Shown here: piece by piece, positions 1-11,281 of the stretch
How positions within the stretch are numbered: position 1 is the first letter of the stretch
Layout of the letters: each line of letters starts with the position of its first letter
Assembly: GCA_027886185.1 (NCBI GenBank)
Contig: WOAB01000319.1
Coordinates: 620,001-684,000 of the forward strand
Direction of reading: 5' to 3'
DNA: 64,000 nt
Source: Rheum nobile
Taxonomy: Eukaryota > Streptophyta > Magnoliopsida > Caryophyllales > Polygonaceae
Position numbers and translations under genes: made by a program
Notes under the pieces: generated by a model
Database searches by the model: none
Seen by the model: the letters and a program-made list of their open reading frames with translations, nothing else
Told to the model about the DNA's origin: nothing

Positions 1-1001
1 GTCTAACGACGGGATTCCGGGCTCGACACAGAGACGAATCTGCCAACTCCGGTACCTTCTGATCGACCCATACAGAAACCCTAAGTTAGATTCGACAAAC
101 AACAGTACAGAAACTACGAAAGGACGAAAGGAATCAACGGAAACGAAACCCGAACGAAGGCCTCGGAAGCCAACACATCAACCCGGCCAACAACAACTTC
201 ACGGCGGCGCCACAACAATCACGGCGGGCGCCGCCCAATTCACGGCAGGCGCCGCTCATCCACGGCGGGCGCCGCTCATCCACGGCGGGCGCCGTTCTCT
301 ACGGCGGGAGCCGTTCCTGGCGGCGGTCGCCGTCTCCCTGGCGGCGGTCGCCGTCTCCCTGGCGGCGGTCGCCGTCGCGAACGAAAACAGAAAATACGAG
401 AGGGAAAACTCACCCTCGACGATCGGTTTGGCTCGTCCTTCACCTTTCTTGGCTTCTAGGCGTCCGAGAGCCTCCAATGCTCCTCTTGGCCACCAGAAAC
501 GACACTAAACGAGCTCCGACGATCCACTAGAGCCTTCCCGAGAGAGAGCGTTTTTGAGAGACGAGAGCTTGACAGCGCTTCCGCGTTTTTCAGCCCCTTT
601 CACTCTCACCCAATGCTCTCTATTTATAGGCAAAATTAGGGTTGGAAGGGAGCTTGGGTAATAACCCTTGGTTAACCAACTTGTACTTTTGCCTCATGGA
701 TAATAGCTCTTGGACAATAACCTTTGGATAAAGAATCTTATACTATTGTCCATTAGATAACAACTCTTGGGCAATAAACTTGTACCAATCTTAACCCGCG
801 TTAACAAAAGTCGTACACGAACGAGTACGAACTTCCAAAACATCTCGACTGTATAATTCTTCACTGAGAAAAATATTACAGAGATATAACACATTACAGA
901 ATGTCTTAAACTCTCTGTATTAAATCCGACGTACAAAACGGATGTTCGGGAAAATTCTAAAAATTCCCAAAATAATCCTTACAGAATTACGGGGTATCAC
1001 A
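1..1001 (-). repeat. Part of a Tekay-type Gypsy LTR, entering from the left edge
   Basis: The segment aligns by eye with the right-hand 1 kb of the LTRs of Tekay element C: the phrase gattccgggctcgacac, the series of GGCGG(G/T)CGCCG motifs (about 190-375), a TATA-like tract on the minus strand (about 619-628), and the terminus GGGGTATCACA at 991-1001. The LTR beginning lies outside the window. The sequence right of 1001 is a transposase remnant, not a polypurine tract or pol. It is therefore either a solo LTR or the right-hand LTR of an element lying to the left. If it is solo, a TGAAG duplication (1002-1006) should precede it. Confidence 0.8.
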
Positions 1002-1562
1002 TGAAGGACCTTTTTTGGCATTCTTGCACTTATTCTTGTAGTGTCCTTGTTGTCCACAGTTTGAGCAATTTCTAGGACCTCCAATCCTTATTTTCTTTCG
1101 TGATTGTTGTTCCCCTGCTTCCCTTCTTCTGTTTTTCTTGGGCCTACCAGGTTGTACTATAAACTTAGGTGGTTCTGGATGAGTGTAGTCAGTCTTCTCC
1201 CATTGAGATTCACCTGGCATGGCATGGATGATATGGCTATAAGCAAGAAGATATCTCTCCTTAGTGTACACTGGATCAACAAACTCTTCTATTGGGCGTC
1301 TGTCCTTCATTATACAACACATGGCATGAGGACATGGGATGCCAGTGAGATCCCACTTATTACAGCCACAGCTCTTTGTCACCAAGTTAACAACATAAGT
1401 CTTTCCAAAGTGGTCAACCTCAAAGCTCTCTCCTCCACCCCAAAATGCAATATAATTCCTTGAGCCTTCCTGTTTGGCTAACTCTATAAGCTTATTTGCC
1501 TTAGGTGTGAACAATCCCACATAGTTGAGCATACCTTGTTTCTTGGTGACACTAAACTTCAC
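1002..1562 (-). pseudogene. C-terminal remnant of a Mutator-like (MULE) transposase
   Basis: The open frame of about 185 residues reads into the Gypsy LTR at its 3' end, so its last four codons are LTR sequence. It contains a SWIM zinc finger (CGCNKWDLTGIPCPHAM, pattern CxC...CxH) near residue 85 and, near the end, a CCHC zinc knuckle (CSNCGQQGHYKNKC) after a basic linker rich in KK and RR. This order is typical of the C-terminus of plant MuDR/MULE transposases, which cut and paste DNA transposons in the nucleus. The catalytic DDE domain is absent, and a retroelement LTR inserted after the zinc knuckle. It is a fragment and cannot be active. A domesticated FAR1- or MUG-type gene is possible but unlikely given the break. 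Confidence 0.75.
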
Positions 1563-2006
1563 TCGGATTCGCCTTCTTCAATGTCGAATTCCTCTCAGAA
1601 AGCCAAATCCTTCCACTTTGTCTTCAACTTCGCAAAAGCCCTAAAACGAGCTGGGGATTCTGTGTTCTTCGATGGCCCTCAAATCAGCCCCCAATCTCTC
1701 ACGAACTCAGCCTTCCAGCCTTCCACTTCGTCTTCAACTTCGATGGCCCTCGAATCAGCCTTCTTCAAGCCCCCAATCTCTCACGAAGAACTCAACCCTA
1801 AAATGATTTGGGGTGGTTTTGGGCTAAATATGAAGAAACCACCCGCTGAAAGCAAGTTAACGATTTAATGGACGGAGAGTGGGGTAGGGTGGTAACAGTG
1901 TAACGGAAATGGATATACGGATGGTTTACGGTAAATAGTCGTTATCCGGGTGGTTTCTGGCAATATGGCCTATTGGAAGGGTGATTTTCGATAATTGACC
2001 CTAAAT
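1563..2006 (-). mobile_element. Probable 5' part and terminal region of the same MULE
   Basis: This lies upstream (in the minus sense) of the transposase remnant. Its outer part (about 1900-1993) has phrases such as ggtggtttctggcaatatgg and gattttcgataattgaccc, which resemble the outward-facing terminal repeats of plant MULEs. The opposite terminus is lost beyond the LTR at 1001, so no terminal repeat pair or 9-bp duplication can be shown. The middle part (1563-1870) contains low-complexity coding-like sequence that may be a remnant of the first exon. Inference only. Confidence 0.35.
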
Positions 2007-2416
2007 AAATTGCCATATCCTATTCTCATATTCGACATGTTTTAATAAATCGATGCATAATTACATTAAGCACGTGAAAATCATAATCTTATATGCTAGG
2101 AAATGACGTCATATTAATTAGTTATGAAATCCAAAACACCTAGTAATCTTTCATGATCGACTAAATATTATAGTTCAAAAAAATCTATTAATTAGATTAA
2201 CAATGAGATTGATTTTAATTTGTATAGATGATAAATGTTTTGTTACGTTCAAATAAAAGATCGTATATGCAAAGTTTGATTACTAAGGCCTCGTTATTTA
2301 AATTAAACAAAACAAAATTAATATTTCTAGAGGGACTATTGTAGACAAAGTATGAACTAATATAGTTTATACAAAATTTGAAGCCAGAGACTACTTTCCA
2401 GTACATATAATAATAT
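2007..2416. other. AT-rich stretch, nothing recognised
   Basis: No gene, repeat boundary or RNA gene is recognisable here. It ends at the target site of the Copia element. Confidence 0.5.
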
Positions 2417-2421
2417 TAAAC

Positions 2422-2759
2422 TGTTATAAAATGTTATGAAATTGTCATGCTAATGTGTTACACATGTTTAATTTAGTATGAACACAAGTGTTGTATAAGT
2501 TTGACAATTTAGGTAAATTATTGAAAGTAAATAGTAATGGTAAATTATTCACCCTTCTTTACCTTGATATTAGTCAAGAATTGTATGTTATCATTGGCCT
2601 ATAAATAGAGGTCTTAACCATTGTGAAAGATGCACCAACAAAGAGCACGAATACATCTCTAAAGTTCTTGATCTCTCTCCATCTCCTTTAATACTTAAAG
2701 TTGCTTTAAGTGTTTCTTTATATAGGTTTAAGTGATCTTGCCTTAATCACTTTATAACA
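2422..2759 (+). repeat. 5' LTR of the Ale-like Copia element
   Basis: It matches 15040-15376 almost base for base, starts TGTTATAAAATG and ends TTTATAACA. It is followed by gttatcaacacgag (from 2761), which may be the primer binding site, although it is not the standard TGGTATCAGAGC. Confidence 0.93.
2600..2607 (+). promoter_or_regulatory. TATA box of the Copia LTR
   Basis: TATAAATA within ggcctataaatagag lies about 180 bp into the LTR. The same sequence is kept at 15217-15224 in the 3' LTR. The position fits the U3/R boundary of a Copia promoter. Confidence 0.7.
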
Positions 2760-3262
2760 CGTTATCAACACGAGTCTCTAAATACCGCTTGAGCTTCGGG
2801 AATCATCAAGCTCTAAGGCGGCGAAAAATCTCATCGTCGACCATGGAAATGGTTGAAAGAAAATGGAAGGGGAGATCGAAAATGGAGACGAGAAGAAGAA
2901 GATAAGGATGGTGAAAAAGGGTAATAACGAGTGACCATAAATAAAAGAGGGTAAAAGAAAACGGTTTGGGTTTTAATTGTTCCCGCAAAAATTATCTTCG
3001 TATGATTTCTTACTTGCATTATGTCTATATAGTATGATCACTATTCTATTTCACGCCTTCTGATTGCATACTATACGCATTCTTTATATAAAGTCTATGT
3101 ACATGCTATCTACATACCTATGTTGATATGAAAAGACAATATGACATGACTTTAACAATTATTCGGCCATATCGTTTCACACATGACTCATAAATTATTC
3201 ATGCATAATGTTAAACATGCTAATTAATTTATATTATACAACTCTTGATTTGTAGTAACTAA

Positions 3263-3582
3263 ATGGCAAGCATCGCAAAGAGGGAATTTGACATCTTTGA
3301 GCTATCAGGCCAGAAATACCTCGAATGGAGGGTTGATGCCTTAGCTCACCTCAAGGCAAATGGCCTTGAGGGAACAACTGTGGAAAATAATAATACCACG
3401 CCCCAGGAGAAGGCGAAAGCCATTGTGTTCCTCCACCACCACATACATGAAAGTCTTAAAACTGAGTACTTGTTTGTGGAAGATCCAAGAGAATTATGGG
3501 AGAGCTTGAATGAACGTTATGGACATCAAAATGAGGTCCTACGTACTCCACAAGCACTGTACGAATGGAACAATATAAGGTT
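3263..3582 (+). pseudogene. Copia gag, N-terminal part, cut by Gypsy insertion
   Basis: About 106 residues from an ATG with good context begin MASIAKREFDIFELSG and run through the helical gag core (KTEYLFVEDPRELWESLNER), as in Ale/Retrofit Copia gag proteins that build the cytoplasmic particle. The frame stops making sense exactly at 3583, where the LTR of the nested Gypsy element begins (TGTAACAACCCC). The zinc-knuckle part of the same gag resumes near 10752 on the far side of the insertion. Roughly 130 codons between the two halves are missing by comparison with usual Ale gag length, which is an estimate from family knowledge. Confidence 0.85.
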
Positions 3583-5832
3583 TGTAACAACCCCGATTTA
3601 TACCTCGGTAGTGTCACATGCCAGTGACCTCAGACGTTTTGTCCGATGTCACCCCAGGCTCTAATCGGAACAATTAAACTTAAATACATACACATATTAA
3701 ATGAAAGATTTAACAACGGAAGAGATTAGTACATGAAACTCAACTTTTTTATTAAAAGATCTCTCTTCAAATGAGGAGATGATTTTACAACAGAGTATAA
3801 TACAGCGGAAGACTTTAAAATACACAGCGGAAGACTTTTAAAAATCTAAACAACTTAACAACTTTTAAAACCTTGTCAATTAAATCCTTGTCTGCAAGCT
3901 TCTCCTTCAAGTGATTACGTTTAACTTCGGGCATCAACTCCTGATGTGCCAAATCGAACGGATGACACCAGCCAACCATGCAAGGGAATAATCAGTTGGT
4001 TAGTCTTACTGAAAGACTATGCAAGGGTACAAAGCAGAGTGGTTCAAGTGATCGTGGCCGTTTACTATCATTGTCCCTCGAATAATAACCGAAGGAACGA
4101 TACATAACCCGACACTCTCACTGGAAAACAATTATTCAGATCAAATATTTAGATATGCACTGAAGAGAAGACTCCAAAGAATTGAATCTTATGGGAATAT
4201 ATGACAAATGTTTGGGAACCTTAACGTATCGCATACGAGCGATTAAAACTAAGACGAGTTTTTCCTAGCTGTACTATCGCCTAGCTGCACTACTCGCCTG
4301 AAGGTATATTAATTATATGCATCTCTGCACTTATCTTATTTAATTACAAAACACACATTAATGTTAAGACTTTTAATATTATTAAGAGCAATTAGGGAGC
4401 TCTAAACCACAAGGTGACAATTACCTCCACCCAAATTGCACTTGCAAGGTGCTTAAAACCTCCTACCTTACCTGGGTTAGGAAGCGTTAGGTCAAGACCC
4501 TTAAAATTAAATTATTCGGAAATTAATTATCCCGATAAGTACCAAGTTATAAAGAAACGTCAAATCCTTACCTGGATTAGCGTTCCTACGAATACTCGTG
4601 TTATTCTAGCATTAAAATTAACATTTAATCCACAACCAAACCATTAAGAATATAATAGCGTTGTATCTAGCAATATACATCATATTATAGCAACACTTCT
4701 TTTTAAAACACTTTATTTATAAAATCTGTTCCCAAACGAAAACCACAGATCACTCCAATTTAATTAACAATTAAACGCAATTGATAATTAATAGGACATG
4801 GAATGATTAAGCAAGAGCGAACCGCCACTTGCCTTAGATCCGCAGAAGCTTAAAGACGACGATGGATTTCCGGGCTCGAAACAGGGACATATCTGAATTC
4901 GCAGATTTCTTCGGATCGACTCATAAAGAAATCCTAAGTTAGATTCGACAATAGCTAGTACGAATCTAAAGAATAACGAAAGAAATCGAAAGGAATGAAG
5001 CCCGATCGAAAGCCACAGAATCCAAGGCCGAAACAGGCCAAAAGCTTCTGGGCGGCGGTCGCCGCCTGCCTTACGGTGGGTGCCGCTGTTCATGGCGGCG
5101 GTCGCCGCCACGAACGGAACAGAAAATGCGAGAAGAGAAATCTCACCGGCGACGTTCGATTTGCTTCTCCTTTGCTTTGCTTCGGATTTTAGGCTTCTAA
5201 GGGCATCCAAAGCTTCACTTTGTAATTGGAATGAACACCAAAGGAGCTCCGTCGATCGAAATCAAATTCTCCGACGAAAGCTTGATTTTCCGGTGAGTGA
5301 TTAATGTGAGGTTTGAACTCGATTTGTGCTCAATTCAGCTCCCAAACACTCTCCTTTTATAGACAATTCCAGGGGACAAGAAAGGGGCAAGCAAGGGCAC
5401 GTGGATGGCTCAAAAGAGGTCGTCTCCAGATCGCCGACAAGCCTCAGAAGCTAGGCCTGCACAGTGGCGGCGGTCGCCGCCGTCGGTAAGGGGTCGCCGC
5501 CATTTTCTGGCGGCGGTCGCCGCTTTCTAGGCCACTTGGCCTGATGAGGATGACGATGACGTCGGCGGTCGCCGCTTTCCTTACGGCGGTCGCCGCCAAG
5601 GCCATTTTTCATCCGTTTAAGCCTTAGATTAACTTGGCCTTAGCCCGGGTTAATAATATTCGTACACGAATGAATATATGAGTCCCGAAATACGTCGAAT
5701 GTATTTTATTTCTCTCTGAAATAAATAAGGAGATCGTGTATTTTACTGAAAATCCAACTCTACTGATTGCGAATTGTTTTATCGAATAAAGGATGGGAAA
5801 TTTACCCTTACTAAAAATTAAGGGATATTACA
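3583..5832 (-). repeat. 3' LTR of the gag-only Gypsy element
   Basis: This is a 2250-bp LTR. In plus-strand orientation it starts TGTAACAACCCC and ends GGGATATTACA. It matches 8903 onward closely. It holds the conserved Tekay-like block ccaaccatgcaagggaa (about 3973-3989), clusters of GGCGGTCGCCGCC (5050-5110 and 5465-5600) and a minus-strand TATA-like tract in ctccttttatag (about 5351-5362). Confidence 0.9.
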
Positions 5833-6962
5833 TTACTACCCCCTTAAGAAAAGTTTCGACCCCGAAACTTGCATTAACCCAATGAGGAACCTGTCTCCAT
5901 CAAACTTACTATCTGAACTTAATATCCTTAATCACTTCATCGTCTCACAAACCTTATCTCCATACTACATACCCTGTAGTAATTCTTACTAACTCCACAA
6001 GATCATGACTATCTTAGAGTAAGAGTCTCCCAAAATCATCATAACGCTATTAATGCATCTTCAATAGGAGAACCTACATTTCTCCTCCAATCTCCGTATA
6101 TACAAAATCCCAAAGTTCACATCTTAATTCCTTACAATCCATTTATCAACTCTTAGTAACCTCGAAACATTACATCCTCAATTTCCTTAAAGGTACCTCT
6201 TACAATCTCATCATTTACCTTAAAGTAGGATTAACCTTATGCCGTCTCTAACTTAAAATCCTTACAAAAATAATTTAATGCATTCTTTTAAACAATCTCT
6301 AACTTAAATCCTTTCGGTAATGACTTAACCTATTACTTAAATCACTTTATAACTTAAACTTTTAAGATTCCTTAATTTCACCATGCTCTATATTCCTCGA
6401 AACGGATCACATGAGATATTACTCTTAATCCCTTAAGATATCGTTCTGAAAATGATTCAACCACATCCGTGCTTACAATACGAATTCCCTTATGAGAGAT
6501 AGCTCTTAATCTCTTAGCACATTAATTCTACACATTCATCCTTATACCTTAAGAAATCTTGGAAGAATTCAGCGTATGTGATAACGCTTACCACTTTACT
6601 CCTTAGACGTACATAGATAATTCTCTTTACTGAATCTTTAATACCTCGAGATCATTAACATATCCTATCCTTAAACTGTAACCTTTCTATTAAGTGGTCA
6701 CTTCTTAACACAACAACTTTATAACTTAACCTTCTTCGAAGAGTCGCATCATAGGCCTTATAGGTGACGTACTCCAGATATGAAGAGGAATATTAGGAAT
6801 GGATTCAAAAATCTTCCAAACAAGGAAACACTTCTTTATCATTATTATATTAAAGTAAATGACAAAAGTCGAACAGACAGATTACGAAACTATGGGGATT
6901 ATCGACACACATCGTTACCCCTTAATCTTAAGGAAAACTTTAATGGAATTACTACTACTTGA
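5833..6962 (-). other. Non-coding 3' internal region of the gag-only Gypsy element, with polypurine tract
   Basis: Directly beside the LTR, ttactacccccttaag (5833-5848) reads CTTAAGGGGGTAGTAA on the minus strand and is the likely polypurine tract. The remaining 1.1 kb is AT-rich with many short CTTA-type words and no frame resembling pol. A related autonomous element would have about 3.5 kb of pol here. Confidence 0.6.
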
Positions 6963-8238
6963 TTAGGGTTCCTCCTCGTTGGCTTGACTCATTATGAAGA
7001 GTCGTTGTCCTTGGCCTGAAGACCCCATAGGCGCCTTGCCTTTATTACGAGCCATAGACTGATCAGCAGCAGATACCTCTGGCGTTGGGTTCTGCTCACT
7101 GCCAACTTTTGAGGCTTGATAAGACTGCACTGGTACTCGACCCTTCTGCCTACAGTATGTTTTCATGTGGCCTTCCTTCCCACAGTTATAACATACTCGC
7201 TTATCCTTCTGGCAATTAAGACTTTTATGCCCAACTTCACCACAGTTGTGGCACTGAATTACTCCACTACTCCAACCTGAGCAACTTCTCAAACTTGTTA
7301 GGCGATGCCGGTCGTTTGAATGAACCAACCTGACGATCCTGTTGCCCACCCTTTTCCCTTAATCTGCTTCTCCCGTTTTTGGGCAGATTCTTCCAGCGTG
7401 ACCTCTGTCTTGTAGGCTGCATCCACATATTGTTCTAACGCAGAACAACCGTGACGCAACATTAGAGGCTTGATTTCTGGATTCATCCATCCATGGAAGT
7501 ACCAGATCTTTTGTTCTTCGCTTGACACCTCGGGCCCAGCGTATTGCAACAAGTGGTTGAACTTAGCTGCCAGCTCAGTCACCTTTAACCCATCAGTCAT
7601 AGGGTACATAAATTATTTATGCTTCGCGTCCCTCATAGCACGGGAAAAGAAACGGTCAGTCATCTGTGCTTTAAACATGCTCCAATTCAGCTCGGGATGA
7701 TCGGCTAGACCAGTGCTCTCCCACCATTCGCTAGCCACATCCTTGAGTTGAAGGGAGGCGATGTGCACTTTCTCAGCCTCTGTGCAATTAACGTTCCGGA
7801 TCAACCGTTCCATATGCGAGAACCAATATGTCACTCTGACTAGTTCTCCAGTACCGTCATAGCTGCCAAGCCTCATTGAACTCACAGCTTTCAACGCTTG
7901 ACCGTAAGTTCCTCTGTCCCTGACAACATTGATCCGAGGTACGTGCTCCACTGACTCCTCAACTTCAGGAATAGCTTGAGGAACTGGACCACCTTGTGCT
8001 TGTGGTGCGACTAGTCGCATACTATCGGCGAGTGCTTGCATGACAATTCCCCGAATAGCGCAACTGTCGCTGCATCAAAAACTACCAGAGCGTTGGCCTG
8101 AGCTTGGCCATTGCCTCTTGGGTTATTGTTAGAAGCAGCCTCACGCTCTTCCTCTTGATTAGCGGCGCTTCTCAGATTCAATCTTGGGTTGTTACTTGGC
8201 TCAGCACCAGCATGAGTTGTGTTTCTTGTGTTCACCAT
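6963..8238 (-). pseudogene. Gypsy gag polyprotein, frameshifted
   Basis: The start at MVNTRNT matches the MVNPRST start of gag in Tekay element C. The gag core follows (WFSHMERLIRNVNCTEAEKV, then LKDVASEWWESTGL and DRFFSRAMRDAKHK), then two CCHC knuckles (CHNCGEVGHKSLNC and CYNCGKEGHMKTYC). The reading breaks at about 8041-8080, has a stop at about 7610-7612, and shifts again near 7300-7350. Gag coats the RNA in cytoplasmic particles. The frame ends shortly after QGQRL, the point where the protease of element C would begin, so the pol part is cleanly absent. The copy is inactive as it stands. Confidence 0.85.
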
Positions 8239-8902
8239 CTGTTGGTGAATCATAACATTACTTTAGAACTTTTCCAACTTGATCATGACACTCTAGTCAA
8301 ATATGTTATGGAACAGATTATAAGGGTCCAAACTAATAACTTTATATTAGTCTGACTAACCCCCTACTGTTAATCACATAAACGACCTTCTTTTCTTAAC
8401 TTGAGAATAGGTTTTCTAGGAGAAATGTCAATCTTTAAATTACATTAATCCTAAGAAGAGACAATATTCCTAAGAATGGATCTAAGAAATAAGTAACACT
8501 TGAAGCTTGCAGAAGTTTGAAAATCAATCAATCTTAAACCAGATATGTTCAAACTTCATACTTTATACCTTTAAATCTTAAATACAGAAGTAATTACCTA
8601 TAAAGTTAATTTCTCAAACTAGTGATATAACTATCACAAAACTTGTATCAAGATCAAAATCACACTTTTTAAAGTTTACAATCGTAAAGTTAGTGTAATC
8701 GTTTAAACCATAATTTAGATGTAAATAGCTTTTGAATTTTAAAAAGCTAAATCACCATTTTAAATTCCAATAATGAAGACACTTTTTAAATCTAGGAGTT
8801 AATAGAAAGTATGTTAAAAATCATTTTGAAATTAATTTTTTGAAAATTCTCAAACCTAACAATAGGCCAAGAATTTTAAAACCATTGCTCTGATACCATA
8901 TC
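8239..8902 (-). other. Leader and primer binding site of the gag-only Gypsy element
   Basis: GCTCTGATACCA at 8887-8898 is the complement of TGGTATCAGAGC, the binding site for initiator methionine tRNA, four bases from the LTR. The 650-bp leader before gag is AT-rich and holds no ORF. Element C has an extra ORF in this place. Confidence 0.75.
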
Positions 8903-10762
8903 TGTAACACCCCCGATTTATATCTCGGTAGTGTCACATGCCAGTGACCTCAGACGTTCTGTCCGATGTCACCCCAGACTTTAATCGGAACAATTAAACT
9001 TAAATACATACACATATTAAATGGAAGATTTAACAGCGGAAGAATTTAGTACATGAAACTCAACTTTTTTATTAAAAGATCTCTCTTCAAATGAGGAGAT
9101 GATTTTACAACAGAGTATAATACATCGGAATACTTTAAATTATACAGCGAAAGACTTTTAAAAATCTAAACAACTTAACAACTTTTAAAACCTTGTCAAT
9201 TAAATCCTTGCCTGCAAGCTTCTCCTTCAAGTGATTACTTTTAACTTCGGGCATCAACTCCTGATGTGCCAAATCGAACGGATGACACCAGCCAACCATG
9301 CAAGGGAAGAATCGGTTGGTTAGTCTTACTGAAAGACTATGCAAGGGTACAAAGCAGAGTGGTTCGAGTGATTGTGATTGTTTACTATCATTGTCCCTCG
9401 AATAATAACTGGAGGAACAATACATAACCCGACACTCTCACTGGAAAACAATTATTCAGATCAAATATTTAGATATGCACTGAAGAGAAGACTCCAAAGA
9501 ATTGAATCTTATGGGAAGATATGACAAATGTTTGGGAACCTTAACGTATCGCATACGAGCGATTAAAACTAAGACGAGTTTTTCCTAGCTGCACTATCGC
9601 CTAACTGCACTACTCGCCTGAAGGTATATTAATTATATGCATCTCTGCACTTATCTTATTTAATTACAAAACACACATTAATGTTAAGACTTTTAATATT
9701 ATTAAGAGCAATTAGGGAGCTTTAAACCACAAGGTGACAATTACCTCCACCCAAATTGCACTTGCAAGGTGCTTAAAACCTCCTACCTTGCCTGGGTTAG
9801 GAAGCGTTAGGTCAAGACCCTTAAAATTAAATTATTCGGAAATTATCCCGAATACTCGTGCTATTCTAGCATTTAAATTAACATTTAATCCACAACCAAA
9901 CCATTAAGAATATAATAGCGCTGTATCTAGCAATATACATCATATTATAACAGCACTTCTTTTTAAAACACTTTAATTATAAAATCTGTTCCCAAACGAA
10001 AACCACAGATCACTCTAATTTAATTAACAATTAAACGCAATTGATAATTAATAGGACATGGAATGATTAAGTAAGAGTGAACCGCCACTTGCCTTAGATC
10101 CGCAGAAGCTTAAAGACGACGATGGATTTCCGGGCTCGAAACATGGACATATCTGAATTCGCAGATTTCTTCGGATCGACCCATAAAGAAATCCTAAGTT
10201 AGATTCGACAATAGCTAGTACGAATCTAAAGAATAACGAAAGAAATCGAAAGGAATGAAGTCCGATCAAAAGCCACAGAAGCCAAGGCCGAAACAGGCCA
10301 AAAGCTTCTGGGCGGCGGTCGCCGCCTGCCTTACGGCGGGCGCCGCCACGAACGGAACAGAAAATGCGAGAAGAGAAATCTCACCGGTGACGTTCGATTT
10401 GCTTCTCCTTTGTTTTGCTTCGGATTCTAAGCTTCTAAGGGCATCCAAAGCTTCACTTTGTAACTGGAATGAACACCAAAGGAGCTCTGTCGATCGAAAT
10501 CAAATTCTCCGGCGAAAGCTTGATTTTTCGGTGAGTGATTAATGTGAGGTTTGAGCTCGATTTGTGCTCAATTCAGCTCCCAAACACTCTCCTTTTATAG
10601 CCAATTCCAGGGGACAAGAAATGGGCAAGCAAGGGCACGTGGATGGCTCAAAAGAGGCTGTCTCCAGATCGCCGGCAAGCCTCAGAAGCTAGGCATGCAC
10701 AGTGGCGGCGGTCGCCGCCGTCGACAAGGGGTCGCCGCCCATATTATGCCTGGCGGCGGTCG
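8903..10762 (-). repeat. 5' LTR of the gag-only Gypsy element, truncated
   Basis: It follows 3583 onward closely. It lacks about 57 bp near 9845, has fewer GGCGGTCGCC motifs near 10320-10350, and lacks the last 320 bp or so of the LTR. The truncation runs straight into Copia gag around 10752-10762. Confidence 0.85.
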
Positions 10763-11087
10763 TGGTCAAGGCCACAACAAGGGCCATATTAATTATCGTG
10801 GTAATTATGGCCACCAGGGGAATGGCAAGCAAAAGGTCCAGAAGGGTCAAACAAGACCCTCCCATAAATCGAAATCCACTTGCTACAGATGTGGCATGAC
10901 TAGTCACTGGTCAAGGGTATGTCGTGTAGCTCCACACTTAGTGAAGCTATACCAAAACGAGATAAATAAAGAAAAGGCTACTGAGACCAATCATATTGAA
11001 GGTGTGAGTAATTCACACGTGACCAGTCTGGATGTCGAAAATTTCCTCAATTTTGATAATTACGATGACTCTGTATTAGAGCCTTAA
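10752..11087 (+). pseudogene. Copia gag, C-terminal part with zinc knuckle
   Basis: A Gly-rich stretch (GGGRGQGHNKG) leads to a CCHC knuckle CYRCGMTSHWSRVC and then an acidic tail ending in a stop at 11085-11087. This is the RNA-binding end of the gag whose N-terminus lies at 3263-3582. The open frame extends back into the Gypsy LTR to 10551, which is a chance fusion. The middle of gag is deleted together with the end of the Gypsy LTR. Confidence 0.85.
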
Positions 11088-11281
11088 ATGAAAATAATGA
11101 CCTCTAAATACCTATGTTATTTGTTGTTGCATGATGTTATGTAATGTCTTCTATTTCCTTGCACTATGTTTTTCTCATTCTCTCGTAAGAATATTGTGTA
11201 ATATAACTATCCATGTGTAATATATATGAAGTTTTTCTTACTAATGTCTTGATTCATCTTTTCCCCCTTTATCTAGAAAAG

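Larger units (their letters stand above)
3583..10762 (-). mobile_element. Gypsy derivative with gag but no pol (TR-GAG-like), inserted in Copia gag
   Basis: The left LTR (3583-5832, which is the 3' LTR of this minus-strand element), a 3.07 kb internal region and a truncated right LTR (8903 to about 10762, the 5' LTR) make up the insertion. Only gag is found inside (6963-8238). No protease, RT, RNase H or integrase similarity is visible. Plant elements of this kind are described as terminal-repeat retrotransposons with GAG domain. The primer binding site and polypurine tract are present, so it could once have been moved by a related Tekay element. The right end was lost together with part of Copia gag, so no target duplication can be seen. 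Confidence 0.85.

Noticed and set aside
10551..10751. N-terminal extension of the Copia gag frame into 10551
   Set aside because: This part is Gypsy LTR sequence that happens to be open. It is a chance fusion created by the deletion.
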